Positions 1-11,147 of a stretch of DNA of 14,050 bases are shown here, piece by piece. The notes under the pieces were generated by a model. It did not search any database. It was given only the letters and a program-made list of their open reading frames with translations, and was not told where the DNA came from. Within the stretch, counting starts at the first letter, position 1. Every line of letters starts with the position of its first letter. The position numbers and the translations under genes were made by a program. Origin of the DNA: Conidiobolus incongruus B7586 (lineage: Eukaryota; Entomophthoromycota; Entomophthoromycetes; Entomophthorales; Conidiobolaceae); assembly GCA_000697335.1 (NCBI GenBank), contig JNEM01011640.1, forward strand, positions 1 through 14,050. The letters are read 5' to 3'.

Positions 1-1575
1 TTAATATAATATTTTTTATATTAAAATTTTCATAGTTTTTGGAATATTAATTTAAATTATCTAAAATTTTTAAGTTATATATAATAAATATAAAATAAAA
101 AAATATAAAATTTATTTTAATATAAATTAGGAAAGGTTTTTTTTAATTAAGTTAAATATAAAAAAAAGACCAGAGAAATTCCAAATAAATATTAAGAAGA
201 TAAGAAGCTTATTAATTTAAGTTAAATAGCTAGAAGGACCTAGATTAAACTTTTTTTACCAAAGTTAGCTTTAATTCCAGGTTTTATATAATATAGGTTA
301 GGTAATATAGTTTATAAAATTATCTGGTGATTTGCATCTTTGGTTAATTAAAAGATAAAACAAAAGCAAATAATATATAAGAAAAAAATAATTTTAATAT
401 TAGGTTGATATAAGGATACTTGGATAAAGAGGAGTTATTTGACTTATGATAATTTAATTTAATTTCAAACTTAAATTAATATATATATATATATATATAT
501 ATATGAACAATTAATTTGTTTTATTGATAATATAAGATATTAATTATTCTCTAGTTTATATTTAATTAGGAATAGTTTTTATATGATATTGATGTTAATA
601 AAAGTATAGAAATTCAAAGTTTTACTATATTTAAATATATATTTTATTTGAACAAATTGGTTAATAAATTAATATAATCATAATTCTTAAACAATTTCAA
701 TATTTAAATTAAAATTCATTTATTAAGCTTAATAGAGTTATTATATTTGATAATTTATATAATTTATATTTTCCCAAATATTTTTTATTAATCAAATATA
801 ATTAAAATTTTTACAAATCTAGTTAATTATATTTATATATAATATTTATTAAGTTTGAATAGTATAATTATTTCATCAAAACCTTCTTATTAATGAATTT
901 TAACTAAAATATTCATAATATGATATAGTTTTTAAAGTTATAAAACTACTGATATTGAAACAAAGGCTTAATAAAAATAAATTTTAAAATGATTATTGAT
1001 TTATTAATATTTTTTATAATAAAATTCTATATTCCATTTGATTTAAATTATATTTTATAATTTTCAAATAATTTTTTAAAGTTAAAAATAATTACACTTG
1101 TGACACGATATATCAAATAATAAATTATTATATTTTATGCAAATAAATATTTGAAAACATAATAAAATTAGATTTAATATGTTAATGATTTATAATAACG
1201 GTAATAATACCATTTATATTAAGACTAATTTTCCTAATTTTAAATCATGAGTTAATATATTATAATATAATTCAAATTTCTAACAATGATATAATAATGA
1301 TAATAATTACAATATTCAGTTTTAAATAATTAGATAATTTTTAATTCTGAATTCATTATCAAATCTTTAAAAATTAAAAAAAAATCATATTAAATTTTAG
1401 ATTAACTTTATTATATTCTTATTGTTATCAAATAAAACTGTTAAATATTATTGAATAATATAATTAATATTTGCTTAAATAGAATAAATAATTCTACATA
1501 ATATAAAGGATAAAATGTATTTTCAAATGGATAATAATTTTATTTAATATAATAGTTAATATATACTAGTTCAAA
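1..1575. other. Gene-free, extremely AT-rich flank
   Basis: Some lines here have well under 15% GC. Apart from the AT microsatellite I see no ORF of note, RNA gene or repeat with clear ends. A slightly less AT-rich patch at about 150-460 shows no sustained frame on either strand. Confidence 0.7.
479..504. repeat. (AT)13 dinucleotide microsatellite
   Basis: Thirteen uninterrupted AT units occupy 479-504 within very AT-rich, gene-free DNA. Such tracts are prone to length change by replication slippage. No gene or regulatory role is suggested by the surroundings. Confidence 0.9.
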
Positions 1576-1654
1576 TTATAAAAATTCAAATATGAAAATT
1601 GCTGTGAAGAAGTTAAAGTTTTTGAAAATTTTATGATTTTTATTAAATATATAT

Positions 1655-2305
1655 ATTTTAAAAATGACTGCAATCCTCTCTATCATTATTGTTTCCAATA
1701 TATCTGTCATTGTTATCTTATTCATTGCCATATCTGCCACGCTTGTCATTAATGCATCAGTTATTATCACTTTCATTTCTGTGATTATAAATTTTACTAT
1801 CATCATATCTGCCGCGGTCGTCATCATCACCGCAGCCATTGTAGCTAGTGGGACTGATGCGAAACATGATGGTTCTTCTGGTAGTGAGGGGCGGGTATTA
1901 GCTGTTGTGGTTATTCTGATGCTGGGATTAGCGTTGATGGTGGTATTTTTAGTTGCTGTAGTATGATAGGTATTAGTGGTAATGATATTTATTGTAGTGG
2001 GATAAGTATTGGTAGTAGCAGTGGTGAAAGTGGTGGTAGTAGTCAAATATTCATTTGTTGTAGTATGAGAATACTAGGGAGGGACATTGACAATTGGTGG
2101 ATAATTAAAAGTTGGAGGCTGATAAACCAATATTGGAAGAATATTGGGAGGATAAACAGGCTCAGGTGCAGGATAGGTGTAATTAGGTTTGCATAGGTGC
2201 AAACTGGAGGTTAAGCAGGTAGGTATTGATTATATTCATCAATTACTGGAGGAGCATTTATTTGATAAGAGCTCAATAAACATAGAATAGAGATGGAGCC
2301 ATTTA
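1655..2305 (-). pseudogene. Decayed gene for a low-complexity, possibly secreted or surface protein
   Basis: This stretch has clearly more G and C than the DNA around it. On the minus strand its frames give three protein-like segments. The first (about 2201-2077) is Pro/Tyr-rich with words such as YTYPAPEPVYPP. The second (about 2073-1880) is Thr-rich and mucin-like (TTTTTFTTATTNTYPTT). The third, in another frame (about 1905-1760), is rich in Asp, Asn, Arg and Tyr (NGCGDDDDRGRYDD) and continues with a second RGRY word. A short hydrophobic run ending SILCLLSSY near 2290-2265 could be the rest of a signal peptide. The segments lie in more than one frame with several internal stops, so this is not an intact gene as read. 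I recognise no family. It could also be an unrecognised intron-containing gene, though I see no good splice sites that join the segments. Confidence 0.4.
1729..1813. repeat. Repeated 10-mer CATATCTGCC within the decayed gene
   Basis: CATATCTGCC occurs exactly at 1729-1738 and 1804-1813, 75 bp (25 codons) apart, with a weaker related word near 1698-1706. On the minus strand in one frame both copies encode the word GRY. An in-phase spacing fits an old internal repeat in a low-complexity coding sequence. Confidence 0.4.
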
Positions 2306-3278
2306 TATTAAATTAATCAATAAATAAATTATAGTAGTTTATATTGAATATGTTTCTAATAATTGTAAACTTTTATCCTAAAAGTCTTGATATTTACTAT
2401 ATACTCAGAGATTCAAAATAAGTCCAAATCGTCATGCAAAAATCATACTTTGTATGTGATTCACAAAAAATCAAATATTGAGCTCATTTAATTATCATAT
2501 AGAGACATTGCCACAGTCATGAATTAGCTTAGATACAAATAGAGTTACTTTAATTTTCCTAAATTATTGTGCCAAATTGATCATATTCTTTTTGAAGTGG
2601 ACCCTTATTCTCTTGCTCTTTGAATAAAACTATCCCTTAAATTTATTTTTTATATATTGCCATATCAAACCTAAGTTATGAAACATGAATGACGAAAATG
2701 AAATTTAAAGATTATATTATTTGATTGATTTGAATGATATATTAAATTCTATATAATTTAATTTTATCACTAATTTTTAGTAATAGCCTTCAATATAACT
2801 TTTTAATCGCTTATTTAATTAAAATGTTGTATATAATATTTGTAATAATCTCTATGATCAAAAATAGACTAAATAAATTACCACATTTGGCGAAGTTTCT
2901 AAGTAATAATTATTTTATATAGTGATTGAATTGTTAGTTGATAAGTTTCTAATCCATATATAATTATAAATTAGTATAGATAAAATGTTAAGATTTCTTT
3001 GATTGTTGATAAGAAATATCTCAAAGTTGGTAAGTTCCAGATAATGAAAGATTAATAGTATCAAGTCAATACTATATTAATTACATTATTTTCTAGATTT
3101 TTTATAACAATATAGTTTACTCAAAAATATAAATTAACTATAGCTATAATTTTTAATAAGGTTGGGATCATATTGCAAATTTAAGAAACCTGAGGTAATT
3201 CTATTATATTTGACAAAGGAGAATGATAAGATATATTATATTGATACAAATTCAGTTGAAACATGAATCAATTCGTAG
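2306..3278. other. Gene-free AT-rich spacer
   Basis: No open frame of note, tRNA-like arm or clear repeat is visible. The part at 2400-2640 has somewhat more GC and lies on the 5' side of the decayed minus-strand gene, so it may include its old promoter; no element can be named. Confidence 0.6.
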
Positions 3279-3710
3279 TTTATAAAATGTTCAGAAAAAA
3301 TAAAATGTAATGAATATACTTATAGATCATCAATCAATGGCTGGCATCATTCATTAATATCCTGGATATTGCAAACAGTAATAAATATGAAATTATTGAA
3401 TAATTTCCGGATCTGCTATCATGTTATAAACAATGTTTATTTGGATCACTTAACAAACCATCTCGCTTGGAGCAACATTCATTGGGTAAGTGAAATGTAG
3501 ACGGAGAGGAAGACTACTCAAACAATTTTAGTTAACGAAAGCAAACCAATTTATAATTCAATATCTATTACCTCTGCTGACAAGTTCATTATTAAGGAGA
3601 GTGGCTGAAGTGAATTGCGTAAAGTTAATTAATTCAATTACAACAACAAGGAATTTCATCCTGGTAATATTTATAAAAATATTAAAGATAATGAATATAT
3701 TGAAACATAA
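3279..3710 (+). pseudogene. Possible remnant of a coding sequence (island of higher GC)
   Basis: At about 3320-3660 the base composition rises to roughly 35-40% GC against about 20-25% on both sides. One plus-strand frame stays open for 73 codons (3279-3497) and then, after a stop, for 35 more; across the 144 codons to about 3710 there are only three internal stops. About ten would be expected at this composition. The peptide has ordinary-looking words such as NHLAWSNIHWVSEM and ITSADKFIIKESG. There is no convincing start, no family I recognise, and a second frame is also partly open. It may be a decayed gene or exon; chance cannot be excluded. Confidence 0.22.
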
Positions 3711-5305
3711 TAATATTAAAATATGAATCCTTTGCAATTTTGATTTATTTTAGTTTATTAATGTGACTGATATTAAAGAACTATATTATAAATGAAAAGA
3801 TATTAGAAAAGCATATGTTATATAAAAATTTTGAAATATAATAGATTTTGAAATTGTTGATAATTCGAAAAATATAAAAATGGTATAAGTGAATTAAAAA
3901 ATATTCATAACTTGGTTTACTTTTTCATATTAACAATTACAAATAGATATTTTAATTATTAGACAAATGAAAATCACAAATAATATTCGTGTATAGATAA
4001 TTTGTCCTCAAATGAGATAATTTATGAAATGAATTGAATGATAAAGATATAATAAGTTAATCATAAGTATGATATTGTATGATTGAAAAATTATATTCAA
4101 TAATGATATTATTATTGAAATGCAAAGTAATACTGAAAATATTAGTGTTATACTAATTGAGTATTATAATTCACCCATATATTGAATAATAATTGAAAAT
4201 CTTCAAATTGGTCTCAATTAAGAACTTTTTATATAATGGAAATTTTGTCAAATAACTAATAATGTTTCTCATATTAATAAATTTTTGAATGTTAATCTTA
4301 CTATCTAGAATAAAGAGTAACAATAGAAAGAATGATAATAGCATATACAACGCTGAATATTATATTATCATAGAGACGATGTATATAACCTGTTTTTCTT
4401 TTAATATTATATTTTCACCATTATTCATGATACATTAATAGATTGACAAAATATTGACACTAATTAATTTTATTATTGGACATATATGTATATATATTTG
4501 AATTAATTCGAATTTAATTCTTTGATATTTTTGAGCACTTAAACAATTGAACAATATGACAAAGGTTAAATTGCTGAAAATATTATGAATTGTTGAAATT
4601 TCAGTGCTAGCCTATATTTATATCATAAAATTTGGCTTGTAAACTTGTTAAAGTGACATAAATCATAGCATGGTCTATTTTAATATATTACAGAAATAAT
4701 TATCGAATTTTCACGAATCTCATAATACCAGATAAATATTCCAAAAAGGAAATTTTTGCAAATCTGGATTGATATTTTCTAAATATTATATTATCAGTGT
4801 ATTATCATCAACTCTATCAAATTTAGAAATTCATTTCAGTTCCTAATTAATCAACTAATTCCAAAAATTTTTATTCACTTTCTGCATTTAACAATTCGAA
4901 TGTTGAAATAATTGAAGCTTTATCATGAATTTATTGATAGTATTTCAAAATAAATATCAACTATATTTTGTAAAATAGTAACTCTAATTTGATATATTAA
5001 GCGATTAAACAATTGTAATACATTTTCAAATTGATGTTATTTTAAAAATTAGTATTTCATTATAATTTTTGCATAACTTAGCAATTAAAATATATCAATA
5101 TTATAAGTTGAGATTAAAAAATTGGATAGAATTGTTAGTATTTTCACAAAATAAATAGATTGTAAAATCAAAATAATGACTATAATGTACCATTTCGGAC
5201 GTCGACTGTATTTAGAATCGTTAATAGGAACATATTATTACTAAACAAAACAGAGATCTGCCCAATTTTAATTCCTCTTATTAGAGATATCATTAAAGCT
5301 TCAAT
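3711..5305. other. Gene-free AT-rich spacer downstream of the chitin synthase
   Basis: I see no gene, RNA gene or clear repeat. Small patches of higher GC occur at about 4590-4680 and 5190-5260; the latter contains the word GGACGTCGAC but has no open frame. The right end probably includes the end of the chitin synthase 3' UTR. Confidence 0.6.
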
Positions 5306-5351
5306 TTTATTTGTATTGTGAAATGATTTTGGAAATTTCGAGAGATTTATT
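5306..5351 (-). terminator. Candidate polyadenylation signals for the chitin synthase
   Basis: Two AATAAA hexamers lie on the minus strand at 5351-5346 and 5311-5306, about 64 and 104 nt downstream of the TAA stop (5417-5415). The spacing suits fungal 3' end formation. AATAAA is common by chance in AT-rich DNA, so these are candidates only. Confidence 0.45.
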
Positions 5352-5414
5352 GAAGAAATGATATATAAATATTTCTTATATCAAAAAGAATATACATTAT
5401 ATAATTTATATCCC

Positions 5415-8400
5415 TTATTGTTGTCCATTAATAACTAAACCTAGCAAATAGTTGATATGATCTTTGCGGGGTGAAAAATCTTGATTAAAAACCTGTCCCA
5501 AATGATCTCTGATTTGTTTTCTTGTCAAATTTTGGAATTCGTTATTGTGAATCACGTTACGAATTTCTTGGATTATTAAATCATCAGAAATCTGACCAGG
5601 TTGCGGCAGGCGTGGAGATGTATTCGGATAGGCTAAATGCCCTTGGGACGGTGTGGTCAGATTCGCATTGGGGTAGTTGTACGCGCGTTGGATGTTCAGA
5701 AAGGAGTCGTTGTCATGGAAATTGCCTGGAGCTGGAAGTGCTTGGTGGCTGATATAACTCTGTCTCACATCTGTAAAGTTGCCAGCATCCATGTAAGGTT
5801 GTGGCATTCCCTGGATGGGTAGCGGCGACGCTGGTCCAGACATCATACCTTGGGCTGTTGGAGGACGATTCAAGAGCTGCTGTGCGCTAGAGTTGGTATA
5901 ATTAGGATCGAAGCCAGGATTGTAGCCACCACTGGATAACATACTATTACGTTGGTCGTAACCCACATTGTGAGTGCGCTGATAATCTTCCCAAGTCATA
6001 AGAGGGATTGAAGTAGGGTCAAATGGCTCATCATCCTCTGTAATAATTTGTTTTTTGCCGTCTCCTACCACCACACGAGTATTACCCCAACTGAAATCGT
6101 CAAAGTGCCAGTACGAATAGATTGGAATGTAGAAATTGAACAGGGGGATTGCTAGCATGTAGAATATCATCCATCCAATATGCTCCCACTTCTGTTTTAT
6201 AATGAATACCAGCGCTTGTAGCACGTAAATGGCTGCCATAACCAAAATCGAGTACAAATTAATAATTTGGAACTGAGTTGACCATGCCACAATAATGTAA
6301 ACCATATAAATAACAGAAGCTGGTAAAATAATAGTACCGATCAAATCCAAAAACACGACGAAACGCATACTGAAGCAGCAGAATCCACACATATCCTTGA
6401 GGAACAACAGCTCAAACAAATTGTGAATGGTGGAATTAATCCAACGTCTGCGCTGGGATAGCAATACTTCGAACTTTTCAGGCACGACTGTCCTACAAGT
6501 TGCATCTGGTGTGAATTTCATCTTGTAGCCAGGGAAATTTTGCAGCATTAAGGTGGTGAGATAACGATCTTCACCTAAAGATAACAAATTCTTCTTATGT
6601 AAAGTGTCTACATGATTTTCTGAGTACATTTTCAAAATATTATTGGAAATAATAAGTGGTGCGCCCCTAACAGTACGAATGCGATACATTGAGAAACATC
6701 CTGGAAGACATGTGACCGAACCGAACAAGGATTCGAAACTCTTAGCCAAGTGGTGAGAGATGTAGTATTCATACACTTGCATCATAGTCGTTATAGATTG
6801 GTTCTCATTCACTAGGGTAGTTTCGCCGCATAGACCCATAATACTGGCATCTCGAGTCATCACTGCAATCAGACGGCTGAGGGAGTCTGGTAATACTTCT
6901 GTATCAGCATCTACCATGAGGATATACTCGTATAGTTTGGGATCGATACCGATCACATTCTTCAATTGATGATACATCTCCAGCTCGAGAGGACTCATTG
7001 GCGAATCGAAATGCACTCTGTTGAGGAATCTCATCAATACGATTTGTGAATCTCTTTTACCACGATTACCAGGTCTACTAACCTCCTTGGGCGATCCGAC
7101 TTTCACCACGACCAAATAAGGGACGGAATGACCTTCGACTTCGTAGAGACCGGAGTAGATCTTACCGTAGTTGAGTTGCTTAGAGCCTTCGCCAATACTC
7201 AAAAACGAATATGGTTCTGGATCTAGCTTTGGATCGACACCCAGTACATTCAACACAATCTTGGGAGTTGGGAAGTCATTACCACTACCGATAATCATTC
7301 CATCAGCAATGACAAATATGAGCTTGTGACTGTCGCTATATTTCAACAAGGCCAACGACTCCAAAGTCCTTCTTACGGATTCTTCGCCCTCAGTATAACA
7401 AGGTACCTGAAGTATCACAAATTTATCATAATCCTGGGGATCTCTACGACTACTGAGTTGCAAAGCACTAAAGAATTTGACCAATGTCACTGCTAAAATA
7501 ATTCCTGTGAAAATGTTTAACAGGATATTGGTGACCATACACTTGGCGGTGTCTCTGGGATCCAAGTCGCCGATGTAGAATACGTTGTTGAGACATTTCA
7601 TCACATTCTCCTTTTCATTGGGATCGCTAGGATTATACGAATTCCACATGCTGGTCAAGTCAGCAGTTTTGATATTGGCATTATTGATAGAATTGAACAT
7701 ATTACCGACTACGCTCGGTAACCATGTGGAGTTGGCTGCCCCAGGTACATTCGCGGTACTTTTGGCAACTGCAGTAGTAGTATAATTGATATAAAGTGAT
7801 AAGTCGTATACCCGATTGTTAATGTAACCCCAACTTGCCCATCCTTTTTGTCTGTATTCGAGCAAATCCTTGGGATTATGGACTACACTTGCAACTTTGT
7901 AATTGTTCAAAGCTGGCAGTGCCACTTTATCGAACCATCTGGGATCATTCGACACTGGTGCACTCACTCCATTATTAACGACTGCATGGACGAAAGGGAA
8001 TGGCACGAATTGGTTAGGATCCAAAGTATAGATCAAATTGGGATTCACATCGAACCCGTGACAATAAGTCGCGTAAGGTAACGGAAATGCTGTAGAAATA
8101 TCCTTACCTGCGTAATTTTCGATCATAGTCTCGACATCCACACCGTTAGGGTAGCCCTGAGACCCTTTGGCGTGACCTCTCATCGCCAATTTGCCGAGAT
8201 CGTAAGCTACACCGTACATCCAAGTCTTAGCGTCCTGGGTACCTAGAGCTGTGCTTAATTCTTGCGGTGTGTATACTTTTTTGGGTGGGCACAGGATTAG
8301 GCCGAGACCAATATTGAGGAATAGAATTATTACCCATGACCAGAAAATGAGTGTACAGATGGCAACTTTTTCTCTCCATGCCATCTGAATATCAGGACGT

Positions 8401-11135
8401 TTTTTGCCACATCTGGCAATACAACATGTTGGAATCCACCAAGTCATCAACCATGTAATACGAATCCAAGACTTGCGAGCGAATGTCAATGGTGCAGTCT
8501 CAACCTGCTCCTTATGTTGAGTAGGTTTCGTTGGTGACGGCGTCATATCCTTCATTACAATATCTTTATCATCGTCGTCAATCTTCACCACTTTTTCAAG
8601 CGGAGAAGGAGCCGTACCTAACTTTGGACTATCTACTACGTAATCGTCAATATTGTCCCCAAAATGGCCATACCCCCTAGGAGCTCCGACGTGATGCGAC
8701 ATTGGTCGATCTAGACCGAAGGCACTTGCATTGGGATCAAAAGAACCTCGTCCTGTACCCCCTGCCATGATGCTGCCTCTAAATCTGGGATCTGAGGGTC
8801 CGTACCCGGAAAATATGGATTCGTTATCTTCGTTGTTGGCAAATCCCAAATACATCGATTCGTTGCCATTTGCCTTATCTTCTCGGATGGCGGCTCTCAA
8901 AGAGTCTTCCAGATCTTTCCACTTGTGGGTACTCAAGAACACTTTGGAATTTCCTAAAACGTAGTCACTGCCGGATGTCCATCCCCCAATCGTGGCGAAT
9001 GCGTCCACCTGGGATTTGGGATCCTTGCTGGAGTCGAGACCCACGGAGCGTGTGACGGGTTGGTAGCGTTCCAGGTACTCGCCAAATGTAAATGAAATAG
9101 TCAAGTCTAACGATAGATTGTTAGCGAGTGCGGGCAATTGCAACGCTTCCACCTGGTTTCGAATCGCACCTTGGTCCAATCTACCTTTCGTATCATTGCC
9201 GAAGGGATTAATATGGAATATGGGCCAAACCTTCGTCGCACTTAGAGAATTCAAAATATCGTCGATTGTATTGTTCACCAATCCAAGATTGGTATTGTCC
9301 AAATCCTCAGAAAGTTTCGTGTCGGGCTTCTTTGCATGCTTCCTGCTTGGCTGTCGCAATGGCCGGATGGACTGTTGCGCAGAATTCAGGAATAGTTTAG
9401 TGCTGGGGTAGACGTTACCGACAGCTTCTGGTGAGAATAGTTCTACGAGGAAAGCGTTGGCACTGTGACTGGTGCCGTCATCATCAAGTTGAAACAGTTG
9501 GATTAATTCGGGACTAGGGCATTGCAAATTCTCCGAGATGAAACCTTGGATGGAGTATTCGACTCTAGAGTTGTAGTGTTGAATGGTGAATGCGTTGGAC
9601 GCTGGGTTCGTGGCTATATAGTTGGGATTGGGGCCGAAGGATTGATTGAGAGATGTCAACAATTTGGTGTCGGATCTGCGCTGACTCGACTTGATACTCT
9701 GTTGATTGATAATGTGAACCATACCGAAACTGTCAGGATGTCCCACAAGCAGGTCGTTGGCATTCGGGAATTGGGTAATTAAATGATCCGGAAGTTGAAG
9801 ACCATCCATTATTAACTCATGTCTGAATCCCTTATCATTGCTAAGCATCATATCCAAAGTAAAGTAGTGAATTCTTTCATTCACGAAGTTTTGCACAAAT
9901 TCAGAATATCCGGAGCTACCACTACTGAAATTAGATTGGGGCACCTGTTCAAGGAGTGATACGTAATTGACACAATTCTCCTCATTACAAAACTTTGTAT
10001 TGATGGATTCGACCACCCAAAAGAATAACAGTGAGTACAGCGCGGCGGCCAATTGGTCCCTCTGGCGCTGGCAGCCTTCTTCATCCAGTAAAACTGAGCA
10101 CAGTTCCCGACCCACGAATTGCGAGCATGATGTCAAACTTTGCTCCAAACGACTCTGCTCCAGCCCTAGAAGTTCTGCAACCAAATCCAACTGATCGGAA
10201 TTGGACACTTTATAAATCTCGTCACTGGTGCTAGCACTTGCCTGACGGTGAAATTCTAAACACCCCAACTGTAAAATTGCTACCAATACTTGGACTATTT
10301 TCGTTCTAACTTTTAGTTTAAATCCTAAATTTTTCAAATTATCTAAAAATTCTTGAAAATTTTGATTATTTCCGTGTGATGTGGATTGTAAATAGGGAAA
10401 TAATGTATTGTGAAGTTGGTACCTTTCCCTCTCTTCAGGGCTCAAACCCTCAACAATCATGTACAATAAATTAAAGTTGCGTTGGAATTGAGGACGTTTA
10501 TAAAGGTATTGAGTATCTAAATAGTATATTAAACTTTTGACTCCCACTAGTCGTCCCCTGCCGCTGAACTGCAACTCTTGGTACAGACCATACTTAGCAT
10601 TTTGAGTATTTAAATTATCCGTATAAGTTCCAAAAGCTTGCAATGTATAATGAATTTGTAAGATCTGATCTTGCATTTTACTAGGTTTTTTAGGATTTTG
10701 ACCCAGTCTAGAAAGTTGACTCAAACTTTGAATATAGTTAAAACTTTTACCAGAGTTTCGGTCACCACTGATACAAATTAGTATATTGTTAATAAAATTT
10801 TTGGAGAATGTGACTTACATGAATATTAGGGACTGATCTAATCCCAATCGCCTTAGGGAAAAATAACTCATTGTGGTGATCCCAAAAATGTGAGGTGGTA
10901 ACTCTCTAAGATTAGAATCCATGCTCTTGTACCCCACTTCCGCGTACTGATTGCCTAGTTCGTTCAATAGCTGTTGGTTCACATTCTGGCTCGATGGTTT
11001 AAAGTGCACTAGGCCAGAAGCGCCGAGATTCAGGTAAGGTTGGTTTAATTGCTGGAGTTGACTTGAGATTGTAGAATTGTCGATTGGATGTAGTAGAGTT
11101 AAGTCTAACTCTTCGTGAGAATATGCAGAAGTCAT
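5415..11135 (-). CDS. Class V-type chitin synthase with N-terminal myosin-motor-like domain (two exons, complete)
   Basis: The coding sequence joins exon 1 (11135-10819) and exon 2 (10767-5415), giving 1,889 residues; class V enzymes such as Aspergillus CsmA have about 1,850. It polymerises UDP-GlcNAc into chitin at the plasma membrane. The motor-like domain spans about residues 25-680: LPPHIF at 79-84, P-loop GDRNSGKS at 107-114, and a closing stretch near 619-673. A polar linker with acidic and S/T-P motifs follows, then WWIP and membrane segments at about 873-887 and 907-932. Next come a cytochrome-b5-like region (937-1010) and a membrane segment (1183-1205). The GT2 core has ADGM (1260-1263), DADT (1392-1395), PGCFSMYR (1461-1468), EDRYLT (1505-1510) and QRRRW (1544-1548), so it looks catalytically intact. 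Further membrane segments lie at about 1571-1601, 1607-1629 and 1635-1658, then FDDFSWGNTR (1661-1670) and a DEK_C domain (1831-1886). The start has in-frame stops just upstream and A at -3. Family assignment is very secure; the subclass (V rather than VII) is slightly less so. Confidence 0.97.
10768..10818 (-). other. Spliceosomal intron, 51 bp, phase 2, just before the P-loop
   Basis: On the minus strand the donor reads CAT|GTAAGT (G at 10818). A TACTAAT branch site lies at 10783-10777 and the acceptor is ATCAG (G at 10768), about 10 nt after the branch adenosine. Unspliced, exon 1 meets a stop inside the donor (TAA of GTAAGT). Spliced, the codon ATT (Ile106) forms across the junction and the next codons read GDRNSGKS, the expected myosin P-loop at the expected place after QSLIF. 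This agreement of splice signals with the protein family makes the call strong. Exon 2 therefore opens 43 bases upstream of the TTG at 10724, which is Leu121 and not a start. Confidence 0.95.
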
Positions 11136-11147
11136 TGTAAATTATCA
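11136..11147 (-). promoter_or_regulatory. Translation start context of the chitin synthase
   Basis: On the minus strand the bases before the ATG are TGATAATTTACA. They give A at -3, which favours initiation in fungi, and two in-frame stops (TGA, TAA) within four codons. The reading frame therefore cannot extend further 5', and the ATG at 11135-11133 is the first usable one in this exon. Confidence 0.75.

Noticed and set aside
150-460. A slightly less AT-rich patch considered as an old transposable element
   Set aside because: No sustained frame, terminal repeats or recognisable domain words on either strand.
1664-1966. A 100-codon plus-strand ORF starting with ATG, very hydrophobic (Ile/Val/Ala), like a small membrane protein
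   Set aside because: It is the antisense of a GAT/AAT-rich (Asp/Asn) stretch, which automatically reads as ATC/ATT (Ile) on the other strand. No homology is recognised, and the minus-strand frames look more protein-like.
8731-9782. Several plus-strand open frames of 60-97 codons opposite the chitin synthase
   Set aside because: They lie antisense to a well-conserved coding sequence, have no recognisable domains and overlap one another. They are shadows of its codon use.
9881-10084. A 67-codon minus-strand frame inside the chitin synthase
   Set aside because: It lies wholly within the motor-like region in another frame and shows no independent features.
10722-10724. Start of the chitin synthase at the TTG in exon 2
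   Set aside because: The frame stays open upstream through the P-loop to a good splice acceptor, and exon 1 supplies the conserved myosin N-terminal part.
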